Source: Parelaphostrongylus tenuis (lineage: Eukaryota; Nematoda; Chromadorea; Rhabditida; Metastrongylidae). Taken from it: a stretch of 64,000 nucleotides of DNA. A program made the translations under genes and the position numbers. The notes below the pieces were generated by a model. The model did no database searches, was not told the DNA's origin, and saw nothing but the letters and a program-made list of their open reading frames with translations. Positions 1 to 10,929 of the stretch are shown here, piece by piece (positions within the stretch are counted from its first letter, which is position 1; every line of letters begins with the position of its first letter). The stretch lies in NCBI GenBank assembly GCA_019055375.1, contig JAHQIW010007128.1:1-64000 (forward strand), given 5' to 3'.

Positions 1-509
1 CCAACACAGTAGTGAACTTTTCTCCTCTTCATAGGCTAAATTTTGTTGACGAGTACATACATGATAACAGAAATAATTCCATGACTTCACAGAATTATTA
101 TATCCCAGAAGTGGAATGTGAGCGATTTCATAAAAAACAACAACATCAAACATCTGGAACATGAAGTCCATTGACAATAACTCACATTGAACACTTAAAT
201 CTAATAAAAAATGAGACAATTTTACACTAACGCATAAAAACAGATGAATAAAGCTGAATAAAAATCCAACTGATCAGTTCTTTGGCGAAAAAAAAAAACA
301 CTGGTGAAGATGCGAGCAATAACCATATAATCATTTTAATCAGATGATCGTATATATTCCACATCTTCCTTACTACGACATAACCCCCATATAGAACAAC
401 GATATACACAATTGAAAGGGATTGTCAGCGGCACAAAGAGGATTAAGACGAGGACAAAAATAACATACACATATAAATGTGTGCATTCCTAAACATCTAT
501 GGAGAAGAA
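1..509. other. 3' flank of the inhibitor-2 gene
   Basis: AT-rich sequence beyond the I-2 stop codon. It probably includes the 3' UTR of that minus-strand gene. I saw no clear polyadenylation signal on the minus strand and no other coding signal. Confidence 0.4.
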
Positions 510-3500
510 CTACTCCATGTCCTCGTCGTCCAACTGAGCTTTCTCCTTCATTGCTTTCAACGCAGCTCCTTCATTATAATGCAGCTTACGCTTCTTCTCA
601 AATTCTCGTTTGTGAGCTTAAAATAATGAATTATAGAAGCCTTGAGTGAAAAGAAAGAAACACGTCCAGAAAAAGAGTAGGAATTACAGACTAGCGTGAC
701 TCTCGGTTTTCCAGGTAAGAACATACAAAAACATGAGGATAAAGGATAAAACTCTTGGCGTTGATCAATCTCTAAGGGATGCTCCATGTATTCGTTCCCA
801 TCAGTCATCGTTAGAGATGACTGAATGCGTCAATGGCCTTTACAGTGGCTCGCGAGCTCTATTAATATATCAAGTCAGTGCTATTGTGGTCCCACCAGAT
901 AAGTTTGGTACTAGTTTCCCGACTGTGGAAGGAAGGATGGAAGGCTTACTGAGCTATGAAAGCGGAGTCGATTCATCGCATCGACCACGTGTGTGTCGCA
1001 AGACACCTCTAACCATGCGCGACACATGCCCTTGCAAAAACAATCTGTATTTCATCAGAAGGTTAAGTAGACTGCTAACGCTTTTCCTTGTCGCAAATAA
1101 TGAAAAATAACATTTAAGAACATAAGCTTGCTAATGTGTCTAGGTAGGACTTCTTAAGCAGTAGATATAACGAGATATAGCGAATTAAAAACCACTTAAG
1201 CGAGGTCGAAAAGTCGAAATACAGAACAGCATTACACAAATTCAAAACATCAGCTGTGACATTTCTTTCAAGTTTCATAAACGAGTCAGATCTACCATAA
1301 ATATAGAGCAATAATAGGTATATACAATGAGAACATAGGCAGTACTTGGTCCCTAAACCTACGAATTACACAATCCTATGAATTTCCAAAAATAAAAAAT
1401 TACACAGACCTATTTGTTCGGGTGTGAGGTGGGTCTCATCGTCGTCGCTATCTGTAGGAGAACCTAATGACTTCACAGATCCACCACTATTCTGTTGAAG
1501 TCCCTCAGCAACCTGTAAATTTCTCAAGATCAATGTAATAGCGTAGAGAGTTGTATAACAAAAACACGAAATCTCGACAGGATTTACTCTTTTCGACATA
1601 CCTAATACCACTAAGTTAATAAATAAGGTCTACCAACTAACGTTTCGACACGTTCATTTTCTTCACGGCCAATGATTCGAGTTGACTGTCCACAGTCGAG
1701 GATCTACGAGATCGAACGACTGTGGAAAATCGATTCAAATCATTGGCTTTGTGGAAAAAAAAACGAAAAGATCGGAACGCTAAAGAGAAATACATAAACA
1801 TATACAACTGAAAGAGAGAGAAAAAGACACAGCCAACCTCTTCAGGATTAACAGCTTTCCCAAGGGAAACTCGACGAGTCCGGCTTGGCTGAGCGGAAGT
1901 CTCAAACAATAAACAATCATGAAAGAACATATAGACCTTGTCTACAATATCACGAGAATTGTGAAATCGGTTAACAGAGGAAGATTTTCTATGGAAATTC
2001 GAGAGTGGAAAAAAGATACGTAAGAAAACACCGTACATCGTCACCCTCTGACTCACAATCCGAGTAGTTATACGGGGTTTTCGGTTCGTCGATCTGAAAC
2101 GATTAAGTAGAATGCTCATTCATAAGAGAACATTAAAAGAAAAATAACTGTAAGCTAACGAAACTATGGATTTCATGAGAGTCAACTTAGTGGCTATATA
2201 TTCTGGGATTTTGACTATTTCTTTCAATAGACTAACTAGCACTTTTCCGTTATCGGCAATCATCACTTTTAACCCTTTGAGGACAAAGCGTTTGCTGCTT
2301 TTCTCAGAGCTTTAATAGTAACCGATAGCTTAGATTTAGGCAGTTTTTGTGGCGCTCTTGATTTTCAACAAGGATTTCTTAGTGCGCTGTCGCAGTAAAA
2401 AAAGATGTTACACACTTAGCGCGCACTTCTTGTCGACTGTGGTGTGCAAAGGCCGTGCATAAATCACGCAGGCGCGATTCACATGCTGAGGGCGATTTTA
2501 GTTGTTGAATTTGGAATTTTTCTCCACTTTGTTGAAAAATTTAGAAAAAACATATTACTCTGGTACTCCAAAATTTGCTCTACACGTTCATATGCTTTTC
2601 GTGCATAAGCTAAGGCTGCTTAAATATACTAATTAGCGGGTTCATTTGGCAATGTAAAATAAAGATGCGGATCCTTAGCCTTTAGAACGACAGAACGAAG
2701 TTTCCTCTACAATTATAGAGCAAAAAAAACCTTGGGATCCGACAAAAAGAAGAGAAAATTTTTGAAATAAGCTGTGGAAATACGCGCGAAAATGCGCTGA
2801 GTATGAAACATATAGTCTTTATAGTATTACAACATACTGAAAAGTATTAAATGCCAATGATACCATTATCGTTGAAATCTAAGCTATCGAATGGCTAATA
2901 AAGTTCCAAAAAACAGCTAAAATGTGTTCCCAAAGAGTTGAAAATGATTTAATTAGACTCCGGTTATCGCTTCTTTCGTATCGAAGCACTTCATTTTAAT
3001 TGATAAGAGGTGTCCTGAACATCTCTAGTGATTAATTTCCTAGTAAAATGCGCTCAAGATGAGACATGCTCGCTTTTTTGTTGAGCAATTACAGCTTCGT
3101 GACTGTGATGTACCCTTAGAAAGCCTAGATTATGTCCAAAAGGTGGATTATTACGATGAAACGAAAAATTGAAAGGGTACTACGAATACGGATATTCTGA
3201 AGTTTTGAAAGAATATAAGAAAGGATATCATCACACATACTTTCATATTCCCATAGTCTTTATCAGGAGGGTGGTAGGTGGCTAGAATATTCATCTCGTC
3301 GAAGTGTGCTCGACCATCCTTACCATCTAGGGATACCTCCTAAACTTGGTAAAACATAAATGCAAAAGTACTAATCTATTGTAATAAGAACACAACAGTA
3401 GCAAGTTGACTGCCAATATTACAACTCCTGAAATGTACTACAAGTACGCTTTATAGTGACATCATTTCTATAAAATTGGGATAACCAAATAGCCTACAAT

Positions 3501-5736
3501 TGTTAAAGTATGATGTTGTAGAGAAAAGAAAGAAGCTCTCGACGTTGATCAATCCCCGAGGGGTGAACGATGCATTCTACTCCATTCGTAGCACTATAAG
3601 ACGTGTCTGAATGCATATTTAGCCTTCAAAATGACTCGCGGTGGCCCATCGATGTATCACATCAGTGCAATTATCCTCTTAAACAAGTCTGGTGCCAAAT
3701 TGTAGACTCCCAAGGTAAGTAAGGCTTGGTGAGTCATGGAAGCGGGATCGAACCATTGACGTCTGTGTCGCAAAGCACATATGATCATTGCAATAAACGC
3801 GCTCAGAGCAGTGTCATGATGCTATATTACATAAACAAAGATGATGAGTGAAAACATTTAACACTAGGCGGGAGTTGAACCCGCGCTTTACCCATACCTC
3901 GTAGCGAGAGTTGGGATGGGAAGGAGCACCCTCAGAAACTTCTCCATAGCACTCACTACCCCAAGATATGTAATTGAACGCTAATGATTTTCCACACAAA
4001 TACTGAGAAAGAACTAAGGTACGAGTTATTTGGAAATCCATGTTTGAACCGTCCGGTCGGAACGACTACTGAATCCTACCAAATTCATCTGTAACCATCC
4101 CGTGACTTTCCCTTGAATCAGTCACAATTCATGTCATCCACGTCCATCAATGTAGCCACTTTTCTCGTCGACAAAGACTTGTATAGCTTCAAATAGCCAC
4201 GAAGTATGAGCAATGTTGTTGGCGCTTCTACTCCTTCCAGAAAAGCTCGAGAATGACTACAGCGGGGGCCCTCCTTTGATAGACTGATCATAATACCTCT
4301 GTGTTCGACTGTTTCTGAAACTTCGCTCAAAGCAACATAATCTCACAACGTATTATTGAGCCTTTCATGAGTCTTTTATCGGCACTTATACAGTGCAAGA
4401 CACGTGTTTCGGCATTACAGCCTCGCCAGTCGCACAGTGCCTTTCGTCTGAGCCAATCGCTTTCGGGAAAAACCCCGTTACATAAAAGGAACATAAAACC
4501 CATCCTTTTATGTAAGGGGGATTTTCCTCGAAAGAGAATGGCTCAGACGAAAGGGACTGTACAACTGACGAGGCTGCAAGGCCGAAACATGTGCTTTGCA
4601 CTGTATAAAAGCCGGTGAAAGACTCATGAAAGACTCAAAAATACATCGCCAGATTATATTATTTTGAGCGAGGTCCCAGAAAAGTCGAATATAAAGGTAT
4701 TATCAAAAATACCAGCCTTGAAAAACTGTTAATAATTACAATCTTCGGCAGTCTTGTCACTCGATATGTAGCGACAAGTTATAACTGCAATGTGTGAAGT
4801 AGAATTTTCACTTTACCCGTGCGTAGTGTAACATGTTCGGCAAAGATTCCTTTATGTGAAGGAGTTCCCCTGGAAAGAATTGGCTCAGACGAAAGGCACC
4901 GTGCAACTGACGAGGCCGTAATGCCGAAACACATGTCATGCACTGTACAAGTGCCGATGAAAGCTCAGAGATATTTCGTCAAATCATATTGGATCACAAT
5001 GTTTTGTCAAGTAGCTCATGACGTCATCAATAATGAGAATGAAAACAACAGAAAAGCAGCGGAAGAGCGCTCACTGCTATTAGAATCAATGAAAAACATT
5101 ACTAGAATTGAGGTCCTCATGAAAAGTTTATTTGAACACGTCTCGACAGCTAGGCGTATCTTGACTTATCAAAGAAAAAAAGTGAATACTGAAGACTGCC
5201 GCGGATGACAGATAGTCGATCTTAGGAGTTATCTAAACTATTCAGGACAATACAATTATCTCGACTACTTAGGGCACAAGGCGCGCGTGGCGCAGTGGTC
5301 AAAGCTGCTCTGCGATATCGCCGATTGACCAGTCGATGGTTAATGGTTCAATCACGCGCTCAAGGTCCACCAAACTGGGTCGGTGAATTGGTACCAGATT
5401 TGTCTGGGACCATAACAGCACTGACTTGATAGATCCACCGCAAGTCATTTTAAAGCAAACGTTCATTCAATCACCTCTATTGCAACTTGATTAAGTCAAA
5501 TGCGTGGCGCATCCCTCAGGGACTGATCACTGCCAAGGGCTTCATCCTTTAGTGTCTCACTTGAGTGAGCCGTTTTTTCTTTCAAAGGAAAAAAATATAG
5601 AAATATTTTCTACCTGTTTCATTTTCAAGATGCTTTTCTTCGGTTGTCTCTTCAGATATTCGGTTGGATCGTCGACACGAATTTTCCCGCTATCGGTCAG
5701 ATGCTCATCGACATTCGCGTTTGGTATATCGGCCAT
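510..5736 (-). CDS. szy-2: Protein phosphatase 1 inhibitor-2 (I-2)
   Basis: Regulatory inhibitor of the Ser/Thr phosphatase PP1, acting in nucleus and cytoplasm and in centrosome and mitotic control. I read six exons: 5736-5614, 3339-3241, 2093-2037, 1888-1838 (or 1900-1838), 1512-1410 and 616-510. Splice phases agree throughout and the product is about 180 residues (human I-2 is 205). All three PP1-contact regions are visible: KKSILKMKQ in exon 1 (KGILK site), [13 protein letters not shown] in exon 2, and [13 protein letters not shown] in exon 6 (HYNE helix). Exon 3 holds IDEPKTPY, matching the GSK3-phosphorylated threonine site. Exon 4 also has RRVSL. The start ATG (5736) follows a likely SL acceptor at 5771-5773. 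Introns hold SINEs (735-1035, 3520-3830, 5276-5557) and a hammerhead-bearing repeat (4350-4985). The exon 4 acceptor is ambiguous: two in-frame AGs 12 bases apart. The symbol is that of the C. elegans I-2 gene. Confidence 0.93.
735..1035 (-). mobile_element. tRNA-derived SINE, family S, copy 1
   Basis: Copy in I-2 intron 5, reading minus. The tail is the AGGATAAA-type repeat at the low end, followed by the conserved GTTGATCAATC and GGGATGC blocks. The tRNA-like head with degenerate A and B boxes lies at about 960-1030. The copy is diverged and no target duplication is obvious. Confidence 0.75.
2265..2640. repeat. Dispersed repeat beginning CCCTTTGAGGAC
   Basis: Sequence in I-2 intron 2. From about 2510 to 2620 it aligns by eye with 39160-39275: a TTTTTCTCCA..TTG block, then TTACTCT..ACTCCA, CTCTACA, and TCATAC/ATGCTTTTCGTGC. 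Both copies begin with ACCCTTTNNGGAC. Non-coding; class unknown. Confidence 0.5.
3520..3830 (-). mobile_element. tRNA-derived SINE, family S, copy 2
   Basis: Copy in I-2 intron 1, reading minus. Conserved blocks GTTGATCAATCCC near 3545, GACTCGCGGTGGCC near 3630 and a degraded tRNA-like head near 3750-3825. Confidence 0.7.
4393..4435 (-). ncRNA. Hammerhead ribozyme, core mutated
   Basis: On the minus strand: stem I strands GUGCGA and UUGCAC, core CUGGCGA where CUGANGA is required (A6 changed to G), stem II GGC/GCC with loop UGUAAU, then GAAAC, loop ACGU and the GUC cleavage triplet. It is 43 nt, like the other copies. The core change should abolish or strongly reduce cleavage. It is sense to the I-2 transcript. 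Confidence 0.7.
4559..4601 (+). ncRNA. Hammerhead ribozyme, cleavage triplet altered
   Basis: Intact CUGACGA core, stem II GGC/GCC with loop UGCAAG, then GAAAC. Stem I is GUACAA against UUGCAC with one mismatch. The expected GUC cleavage triplet reads GCU. The 43-nt length is kept. Probably inactive. It is the upstream partner of the hammerhead at 4901. Confidence 0.65.
4901..4943 (+). ncRNA. Type I hammerhead ribozyme, complete core
   Basis: Stem I strands GUGCAA and AUGCAC pair over 5 bp with an A-A mismatch next to the core. The core is CUGACGA. Stem II is GGC/GCC with loop CGUAAU. Then come GAAA, C15.2-G16.2 with loop ACAU, and GUC, with cleavage predicted after C4937. All core bases required for activity are present. 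It is antisense to the I-2 gene in whose intron it lies. Confidence 0.82.
5276..5557 (+). mobile_element. tRNA-derived SINE, family S, copy 3
   Basis: Plus-strand copy in I-2 intron 1. The tRNA-like head at 5284-5365 has A box GTGGCGCAGTGGTC and B box GGTTCAATCACG. The body carries TTGGTACCAGA..TGTCTGGGA, and the 3' end has GCGCATCCCTCAGGGA and GGGCTTCATCC. Fairly well preserved. Confidence 0.85.
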
Positions 5737-5770
5737 TATTCATTACATATACAACGAATCGATCAATAAT

Positions 5771-5776
5771 CTGTAA
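5771..5776 (-). promoter_or_regulatory. Putative SL trans-splice acceptor of I-2
   Basis: On the minus strand TTTGTTACAG precedes the ATG by 34 bases with no intervening ATG. This fits a trans-splice acceptor and short 5' UTR. A promoter further upstream cannot be recognised. Confidence 0.4.
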
Positions 5777-5940
5777 CAAACACAAATAAACAATGCAATA
5801 ACAATAACCGTTATAAATTACAACGAGATACGACTAGCAACAATGAAAAAAAAAAACATAAAAACAAAAAAGAAAACGAAAAAGAGACAAGCGCTATAAA
5901 CCGTATCTACGAGAGATACGATTCCGATTTGAACGTAAGC

Positions 5941-6165
5941 TAACCCTTGAAGTATCCCATAGGATGTTTCGCACGAAGCCGAGCGACGTCAAATCACACT
6001 CAGCTACAGAACTGGCGACATCGCACCTCAAGGGAAAGCAGGCGCAGACAGCCACACTTGCATACACAGACACGCAGATGCTGCCCTGCCTGCCACTGCC
6101 GCGCAAGCGACGGCGCGACGCCGCTTGCCTATCAACGGTGGTGTTCAAAGGGCTAATTATAACAC
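5941..6165. repeat. GC-rich dispersed repeat, copy 1
   Basis: Shares the near-identical block GCAAGCGACGGCGCGACGCC and flanking TTCAAAGGG / GTTTCGCAC blocks with 6560-6795. The pair may be diverged copies of one short non-autonomous element. ORFs through it are incidental. Confidence 0.5.
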
Positions 6166-6559
6166 AAAGTTCTCTACCTCCGCTAAAAACTAACAACAGT
6201 TACACAGTAAGTAAGTGGCACAACAGAAGCACAAGCACAAAAATACAACAGATAAATCAAAAATTTATTATGACGTCATCTTTTGGTTCACAAAGAACAA
6301 ATAATTGTAAACTATTTAACAATGTCGAATTCCACATATAATCGCTCATGGAGAAACTAATATGCTTGCTTGAAGTTCAATTACCCAAGTTTACGTACAA
6401 AGGGGAGCCACTAACTAGATGTAAATCAAACGAACACGAAAAAGAAAACAGGACGAACACTCCAAGACGGAACATTATAATGATCATGTTTGTCAATAAA
6501 ACGAGTTGAAAGGAATGTTTCACAATACAAAATGCTAACACAAGGAGAGATACCATTCA

Positions 6560-6795
6560 GCCTTTTAGGGACCAATCGGTACGTTTCGCACCGTGCCGCG
6601 ACCATCTCAGCTAGTGTAATGGCGGCTTTTCCGCTCCGTAAGAAAGGCGGCGCATCTCGTCGGAAGACAAACGCAAACAGCATGACATTCTCGCACAGAG
6701 ACACAGATACAACCCTCTATGAGTGGCGCGCAAGCGACGGCGCGACGCCGCCTGCCTGTCAGCGCCGGTCCTCAAAGGGATAGAACTGACAAGAG
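6560..6795. repeat. GC-rich dispersed repeat, copy 2
   Basis: Partner of 5941-6165; the common block is at 6731-6750 and the end reads CCTCAAAGGGATAG. Adjacent sequence at 6800 starts TAACCCTTTGCGGACG, resembling the edge of the repeat at 2265. Confidence 0.5.
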
Positions 6796-7984
6796 CATAT
6801 TAACCCTTTGCGGACGGCGCCATTTTCAGCTGGCGGGCGGTTTAGACGGCTACGAAGAGACGCTGTCGAAGCGCTCTCTGATACCAGTATAGTAGCTTTC
6901 TAATGAAATTTATACTTTCTTCGTCAATAAATTGAATTTCTGTGTAATTAAATGGATAAATGTCACAGAACAGGTTTCAAAAAGGTTATTTTCATTAAAA
7001 ATAACGTAAATGCTCCATTTAAAATCCATGCTTTCAAAGGGGATAATCAAGTACCGATAAAAAGGTTATATTTGGATCCTTTACCGAACATTTCTAAGAT
7101 ATTTTATCCATATTTACCCACAATTCTTTTCAAAAATACTTTCACAGAAGTCCTTTAAATGACAATTTGATTATTTTTTGCGAAAAAGTTCATAAGAATC
7201 GAAATCTAGCTACATAATCCCAAAAATTCCGCTAAAACTAGAAAAAAAAGGACCGCTATTGCAAAACGATTTTTTTTTATTTATTAGTAGAATGTACTTT
7301 GAAATATTTCTATACAACAACCTTATTATGAAAATCAAAATTTTTCAAGCTATCGATTGATCACGAAAAACATCAAGAAGATGAAAGAAAATGTTGAATA
7401 ACAGCTGGAAATACATATCTTTTCGCAGGAATGTGTTTTTTTTCGTTTGAAAAAAGCAAGATTTTGGGAAGCAGTAGCCTTATTCCTGCTAAAATCATGT
7501 CACAGAAGTCTCATAAGTAATATTGTATTGTTTTTTTGGTGATGTTCCTTTGAGAACGCGAATTTCCAATGGAGCACGCATCACTCTTCGTAACCGTCCG
7601 AACGGTGCGCCCAGCTGGGCGTTGTGATGACCCTCATCGTATTCAAAGGGTAAGCACAACGATCGCAGTAAGTGGTAGGATCTGATAACGTCAGTGAGAG
7701 TTTTCCTAAACAAATAGTCAAGAATTGGTTAACAATCGGGAAGAATTTTTCTTAAGTGTGGAGTTAATCAGCTGGTCAAAACAATTCCCTAGATCCCATT
7801 AAGACATGAAAAGTGCATGAGATTTTCACTTGAGATTGGAAGAAAAACAAGAAAAAGAAATAAATTACTCACCATGGATTTGCAGTTTAATTGATCATTT
7901 AAAATGAATGAAATTGTAGAAAAAAAACCTCTATATTCAAGTGCTTTATAAGAACTCACTTAATTTTATACATCCTGACAACAT
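6796..7984. other. Gene-free stretch upstream of the I-2 gene
   Basis: AT-rich. About 7540-7645 is a GC-richer repeat-like piece with the CCTTTGAGAACGCG..ATTCAAAGGG edge type and a CCCAGCTGGG palindrome. I saw no exon. Confidence 0.4.
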
Positions 7985-8024
7985 ACTGTAAGCCTTTCAT
8001 GAGGTCTGTTAAGGCAAAAATAAA

Positions 8025-8067
8025 GTGCTAGACACATGTTTCGGCCTCTGAACCTCATGAATAGCAC
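8025..8067 (-). ncRNA. Hammerhead ribozyme, degenerate core
   Basis: Minus strand: stem I GUGCUA/UAGCAC pairs perfectly and the GUC triplet and GAAAC are kept. The core reads UUCAUGA instead of CUGANGA (two changes) and stem II is disturbed. Predicted inactive. Length 43 nt. Confidence 0.6.
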
Positions 8068-8368
8068 ACTGCCTTTTGTATGATCCAATCCCTTGTAGGG
8101 GGATATAACCCCTACCCATAAAGCGATCGACGACGAACAACTTACACTGCACGTGTGTCAAGTGAAAAATCACCCCACATTGCAATGGTTGACAGTCGAT
8201 TGCTCATGGCTGTTAAATTTGATAATACCATTTTATTCAACTGTCAATCATTGCAATTTCGGGAGATTTTGCACTTGACATACGTGCAGTGTAAGTTATT
8301 CGTCGACGATTCCTTTATATGTAGGGGGTATATTCCCCTACAAGGCATTGGATCAAAGGAAAGGCACC

Positions 8369-8411
8369 GTGTTACTGATGAGTCTAAAAGACCGAAACAT
8401 GTGTCTAACAT
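8369..8411 (+). ncRNA. Type I hammerhead ribozyme, near-complete
   Basis: Stem I GUGUUA/UAACAU (one G-U pair), core CUGAUGA, stem II GUC/GAC with loop UAAAA and one extra C before GAAA, then C, loop AUGU and GUC. Cleavage is predicted after C8405. The extra C in stem II may weaken it. Confidence 0.72.
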
Positions 8412-8707
8412 TTTTTAACTGCCACAACACCTCATTAATGGCTTAGAATTGCGATCAGGATGAATAAGAGTTGTTGAAATGATGACCGTTAGCTTAGTGA
8501 AAGCCATCTCAGCTATATGCACTCAAAAGATCGAATGGGGTTAGCGGAGAAGAGAGGGAGAAATCACTTTCTGCAGAATAATCAAGTTCGTTTAGACCCG
8601 CAAAGGATTAGCATACGGTTATTGAACAGTTGAATCAGTTGATATAGGAATTAAGTTGCAACCAATTTTATCGTGAGTTTTCGGCTCTAATTTTTCATTT
8701 ACTCTTA

Positions 8708-9023
8708 AAGGAGGAACGAGGAAGGAGGAACGGAAGGAGAAAGAGGAAGAGGAAAGAGGAATGAAGAAGGAGGAAGGAGGAAGGAGGAAGAGGAAGGAGG
8801 AACGAGGAAGGAGGAAGGAGGAAGGAGGAAGGAGGAAGGAAAGAGGAAGGAGGAAAGAGGAATGAGGAACGAGGAACGAGGAACGAGGAACGGAAGGAGG
8901 AAAGAGGAAGGAGGAAAGAGGAATGAGGAATGAGGAAGGAGGAAGGAGATGAGGAAGGAGGAAGGAGGAAGGAGGAAGGAGGAAGGAGGAAGGAGGAAGG
9001 AGGAAGAGGGAAGGGAGGAAGGG
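8708..9023. repeat. Polypurine (GGAAGGA)n-type tract
   Basis: About 315 bases of almost pure A and G on the plus strand built from GGAGGAA-like units. The long minus-strand ORF over it (repeated LLPPSSF) is an artefact of the repeat. A further A/G-rich run lies at 9151-9231. Confidence 0.95.
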
Positions 9024-9745
9024 CGCTACCGTCGATTGTGACAATTTAGACATGGAACTGCGCCCTGTCTGAGCGAATTTCCCAACCGTCGTAAACTATC
9101 ATGACGCATAAAAATGACGTGTATTCAAGTGAAAATCTTTCCTATATTGCTAGAAAAAAAGAAAGAAAAAGAAAAAAAGAGGAGAATAAGACGAAAGGAA
9201 AGAGAAAGAAAAAAGAGAGAGGAAAAGAAATCACGTAAGTCAAACAGTTCTCCATTTTAGTGGATTCTGTCGTACGCGATGATGGTTAGGTCGCTAATTT
9301 TGTGGTTTGAAAATCATTTCCAACACATTAAATTGTATTATTCTCTACTCGAACTAAATTCACAATTCAATTCACAATTCTAGGACAAAAAAAGGGAAGT
9401 AGAAAAAAACAAAAGGAAATAGAAGGAAAAAAACGATGGACAACAAAAGGCAGGTAGGGAAGGGGCGTGGCTTTATTTACATCCCTATTTATAAGAAAAA
9501 TATTTCCGATAGAAACAAAATAAAAGTGATAAAAGCAAAGTAAAAGTAAAATAAAGTGGTAAAAGTAACGGAAGTAAAATATTCCCACAATCAACCTTCT
9601 GTTGATCTCCTTGTCCTCGAAAAAACCCTGGTTTTTCCCTTTTAAGCCAAACACGATGTTACCATAACAGAATTTTTGCTTTATATAATACATTTGTATT
9701 ACAAGAAATGAAAAATTAGAAAAACAACAATCGGAAATTATCTTA
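9024..9745. other. A-rich gene-free stretch
   Basis: A/G-rich at 9151-9231 and AAGTAAAA-rich at 9520-9590. ORFs here are low-complexity by-products. No exon or element recognised. Confidence 0.4.
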
Positions 9746-9910
9746 TTTGACCGCCACTTGCGGTGTTATAATGCTATAGTATACCCAATAGTGTAGAGAG
9801 CTGTGCAAAAACGTTTGCGTCAGCCGGGATTCGAACCCAGATCTCACGCTTTCCCGACTCTCTTGACGCAAACGTTTTTGCACTGCTCTCTACACTATTG
9901 GTTTTATTGT
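9746..9910. repeat. tRNA-like foldback element, copy 1
   Basis: Inverted repeat with arms of about 35-40 bases (CCAATAGTGTAGAGAG..GTGCAAAAACG and its complement) around a tRNA-like B box, GGGATTCGAACCC, read on the minus strand. Left flank GACCGCCACTTGCGGTG matches the start of the copy at 28472. Confidence 0.7.
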
Positions 9911-9959
9911 ATCAAATAATAACTACGAGATGTGATACAAAGAGATTATTTTCACCAAC

Positions 9960-10340
9960 GCAGCATCCACGTTGGCTCACGAAAATCGAATGACTCAGTC
10001 AAGACTAGTGAGCCAGTCATTGGTTCTCTGCCTGATGGAAGGACGACAAGTCAAGTCCCATTCATCGATCCAACCAAAGTAATCGATAAAATCGATAGTA
10101 TCGATTGAAATATGACAGCAGATGTTTTCAAACACATATGAATTGTCTCATGAGAGTCGAATTACTGAGTCAAAACTAGTATTAGTCACTATTTTTCTGA
10201 TGTCTGATAGACAGACACGACGACGAGATACGTCGTGGGAACGACTAAATCGCTGGCCTGTTCATCAAAGAAACAGCGAATTTGATTCGATCGATATCGA
10301 CGGGAGGTCACTGCAAAGTCAGGTCGAGACCCAGTAAATC
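9960..10340. repeat. Diverged tandem duplication, about 165-bp unit
   Basis: 9980-10075 and 10140-10225 share ATCGAATGACTCAGTCAAGACTAGT / GTCGAATTACTGAGTCAAAACTAGT and following blocks. The ends of the units are rich in ATCGAT. Function unknown. Confidence 0.45.
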
Positions 10341-10542
10341 CGACTTATCGATCGGACAAAACTAATCGATAAAGTCCGAGGAACTCGCTTGTTCGAAAAA
10401 TCGTCCGTCGTCGAATGGTAGAGTACTCTCGGATCGACAAAATGAATTTCGATGACGATGAATTCCAAGAAAATCAATAAAAAATCAATAATGCATTGTT
10501 AAGCGGCCGAAGGAGAGTGATGAAGAGATGAAAGAATGATGA

Positions 10543-10764
10543 TCATGAAGGAGGAGGGAAGGGCGACTGAGGAGGGGAGATTAGTGAGGAGTCCTCCTTC
10601 CATCTCACACGCGGAGGACTCCCCTCTCTCCGTCTGGCTCGCCCTCCCTCTGGTCGGTCGGTGGTCGTGCCACCACCGCGTCCGTCGACGATCAATCGCC
10701 GCCCGAGCACAACTGGCTCGTCTCCGCTATCGCACGGCCCAGGTGTCGTCGTCGTCGTCGCCAT
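10543..10764 (-). CDS. Possible GC-rich first exon (unknown protein)
   Basis: A GC-rich island in AT-rich surroundings holds a 73-codon minus-strand ORF starting MATTTTTPGPCDSGDE. A possible SL acceptor (AATCCAG) lies directly before the ATG. The predicted segment is basic and proline/glycine-rich, as in disordered N-termini. I could not find a downstream exon with matching phase, so it may be a chance ORF. The opposite strand is also open, so coding direction is uncertain. Confidence 0.22.
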   Translation of the reverse strand: MATTTTTPGPCDSGDEPVVLGRRLIVDGRGGGTTTDRPEGGRARRREGSPPRVRWKEDSSLISPPQSPFPPPS

Positions 10765-10929
10765 TCTGGATTTAATCCAGACTCTGTCATCTCGAAAATA
10801 GTGTAGTTAGGACGAATTTTTGTGATCTAGGCATAGGCTTAGGGTTTGTTTGTTTGTTTACAGATCCGGCTAAGTTCGTGATAGACGGCGACAAACGAGA
10901 AACCGATCTAATTCGCTAAACAAGAACTT

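Larger units (their letters stand above)
4350..4985. repeat. Hammerhead-bearing repeat locus R1 (inverted plus direct copies)
   Basis: 4353-4489 and 4502-4640 are inverted copies of one sequence around a short centre, each holding a hammerhead sequence. A third hammerhead copy follows in direct orientation at 4901-4943, 342 bp after the second. Sequence after the second and third hammerheads aligns (CTGTA.AA.GCCG.TGAAAG..CTCA), so 4559-4943 is a direct-repeat unit of about 340 bp. It sits in intron 1 of the I-2 gene. Block order matches R4 (37.05-37.57 kb), for example a shared ATAAAGGTAT then AAAAATAC.AGCC segment. Confidence 0.75.
7985..8445. repeat. Hammerhead-bearing foldback R2
   Basis: Long imperfect inverted repeat with arms at about 7990-8195 and 8235-8440, centred near 8215. 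Each arm ends in a hammerhead sequence facing outward. The arms share GTGTCAAGTGAAAAATC / TTTTGCACTTGACA and TGTAGGGGG..CCCCTACA blocks. Same family as R1. Confidence 0.75.

Noticed and set aside
4386..4618. Overlapping 71-83 codon ORFs on both strands
   Set aside because: They follow the inverted arms of the ribozyme repeat and mirror each other.
8619..9053. 144-codon minus-strand ORF rich in LLPPSSF
   Set aside because: It is a translation of the polypurine tract; the repeat explains the open frame.
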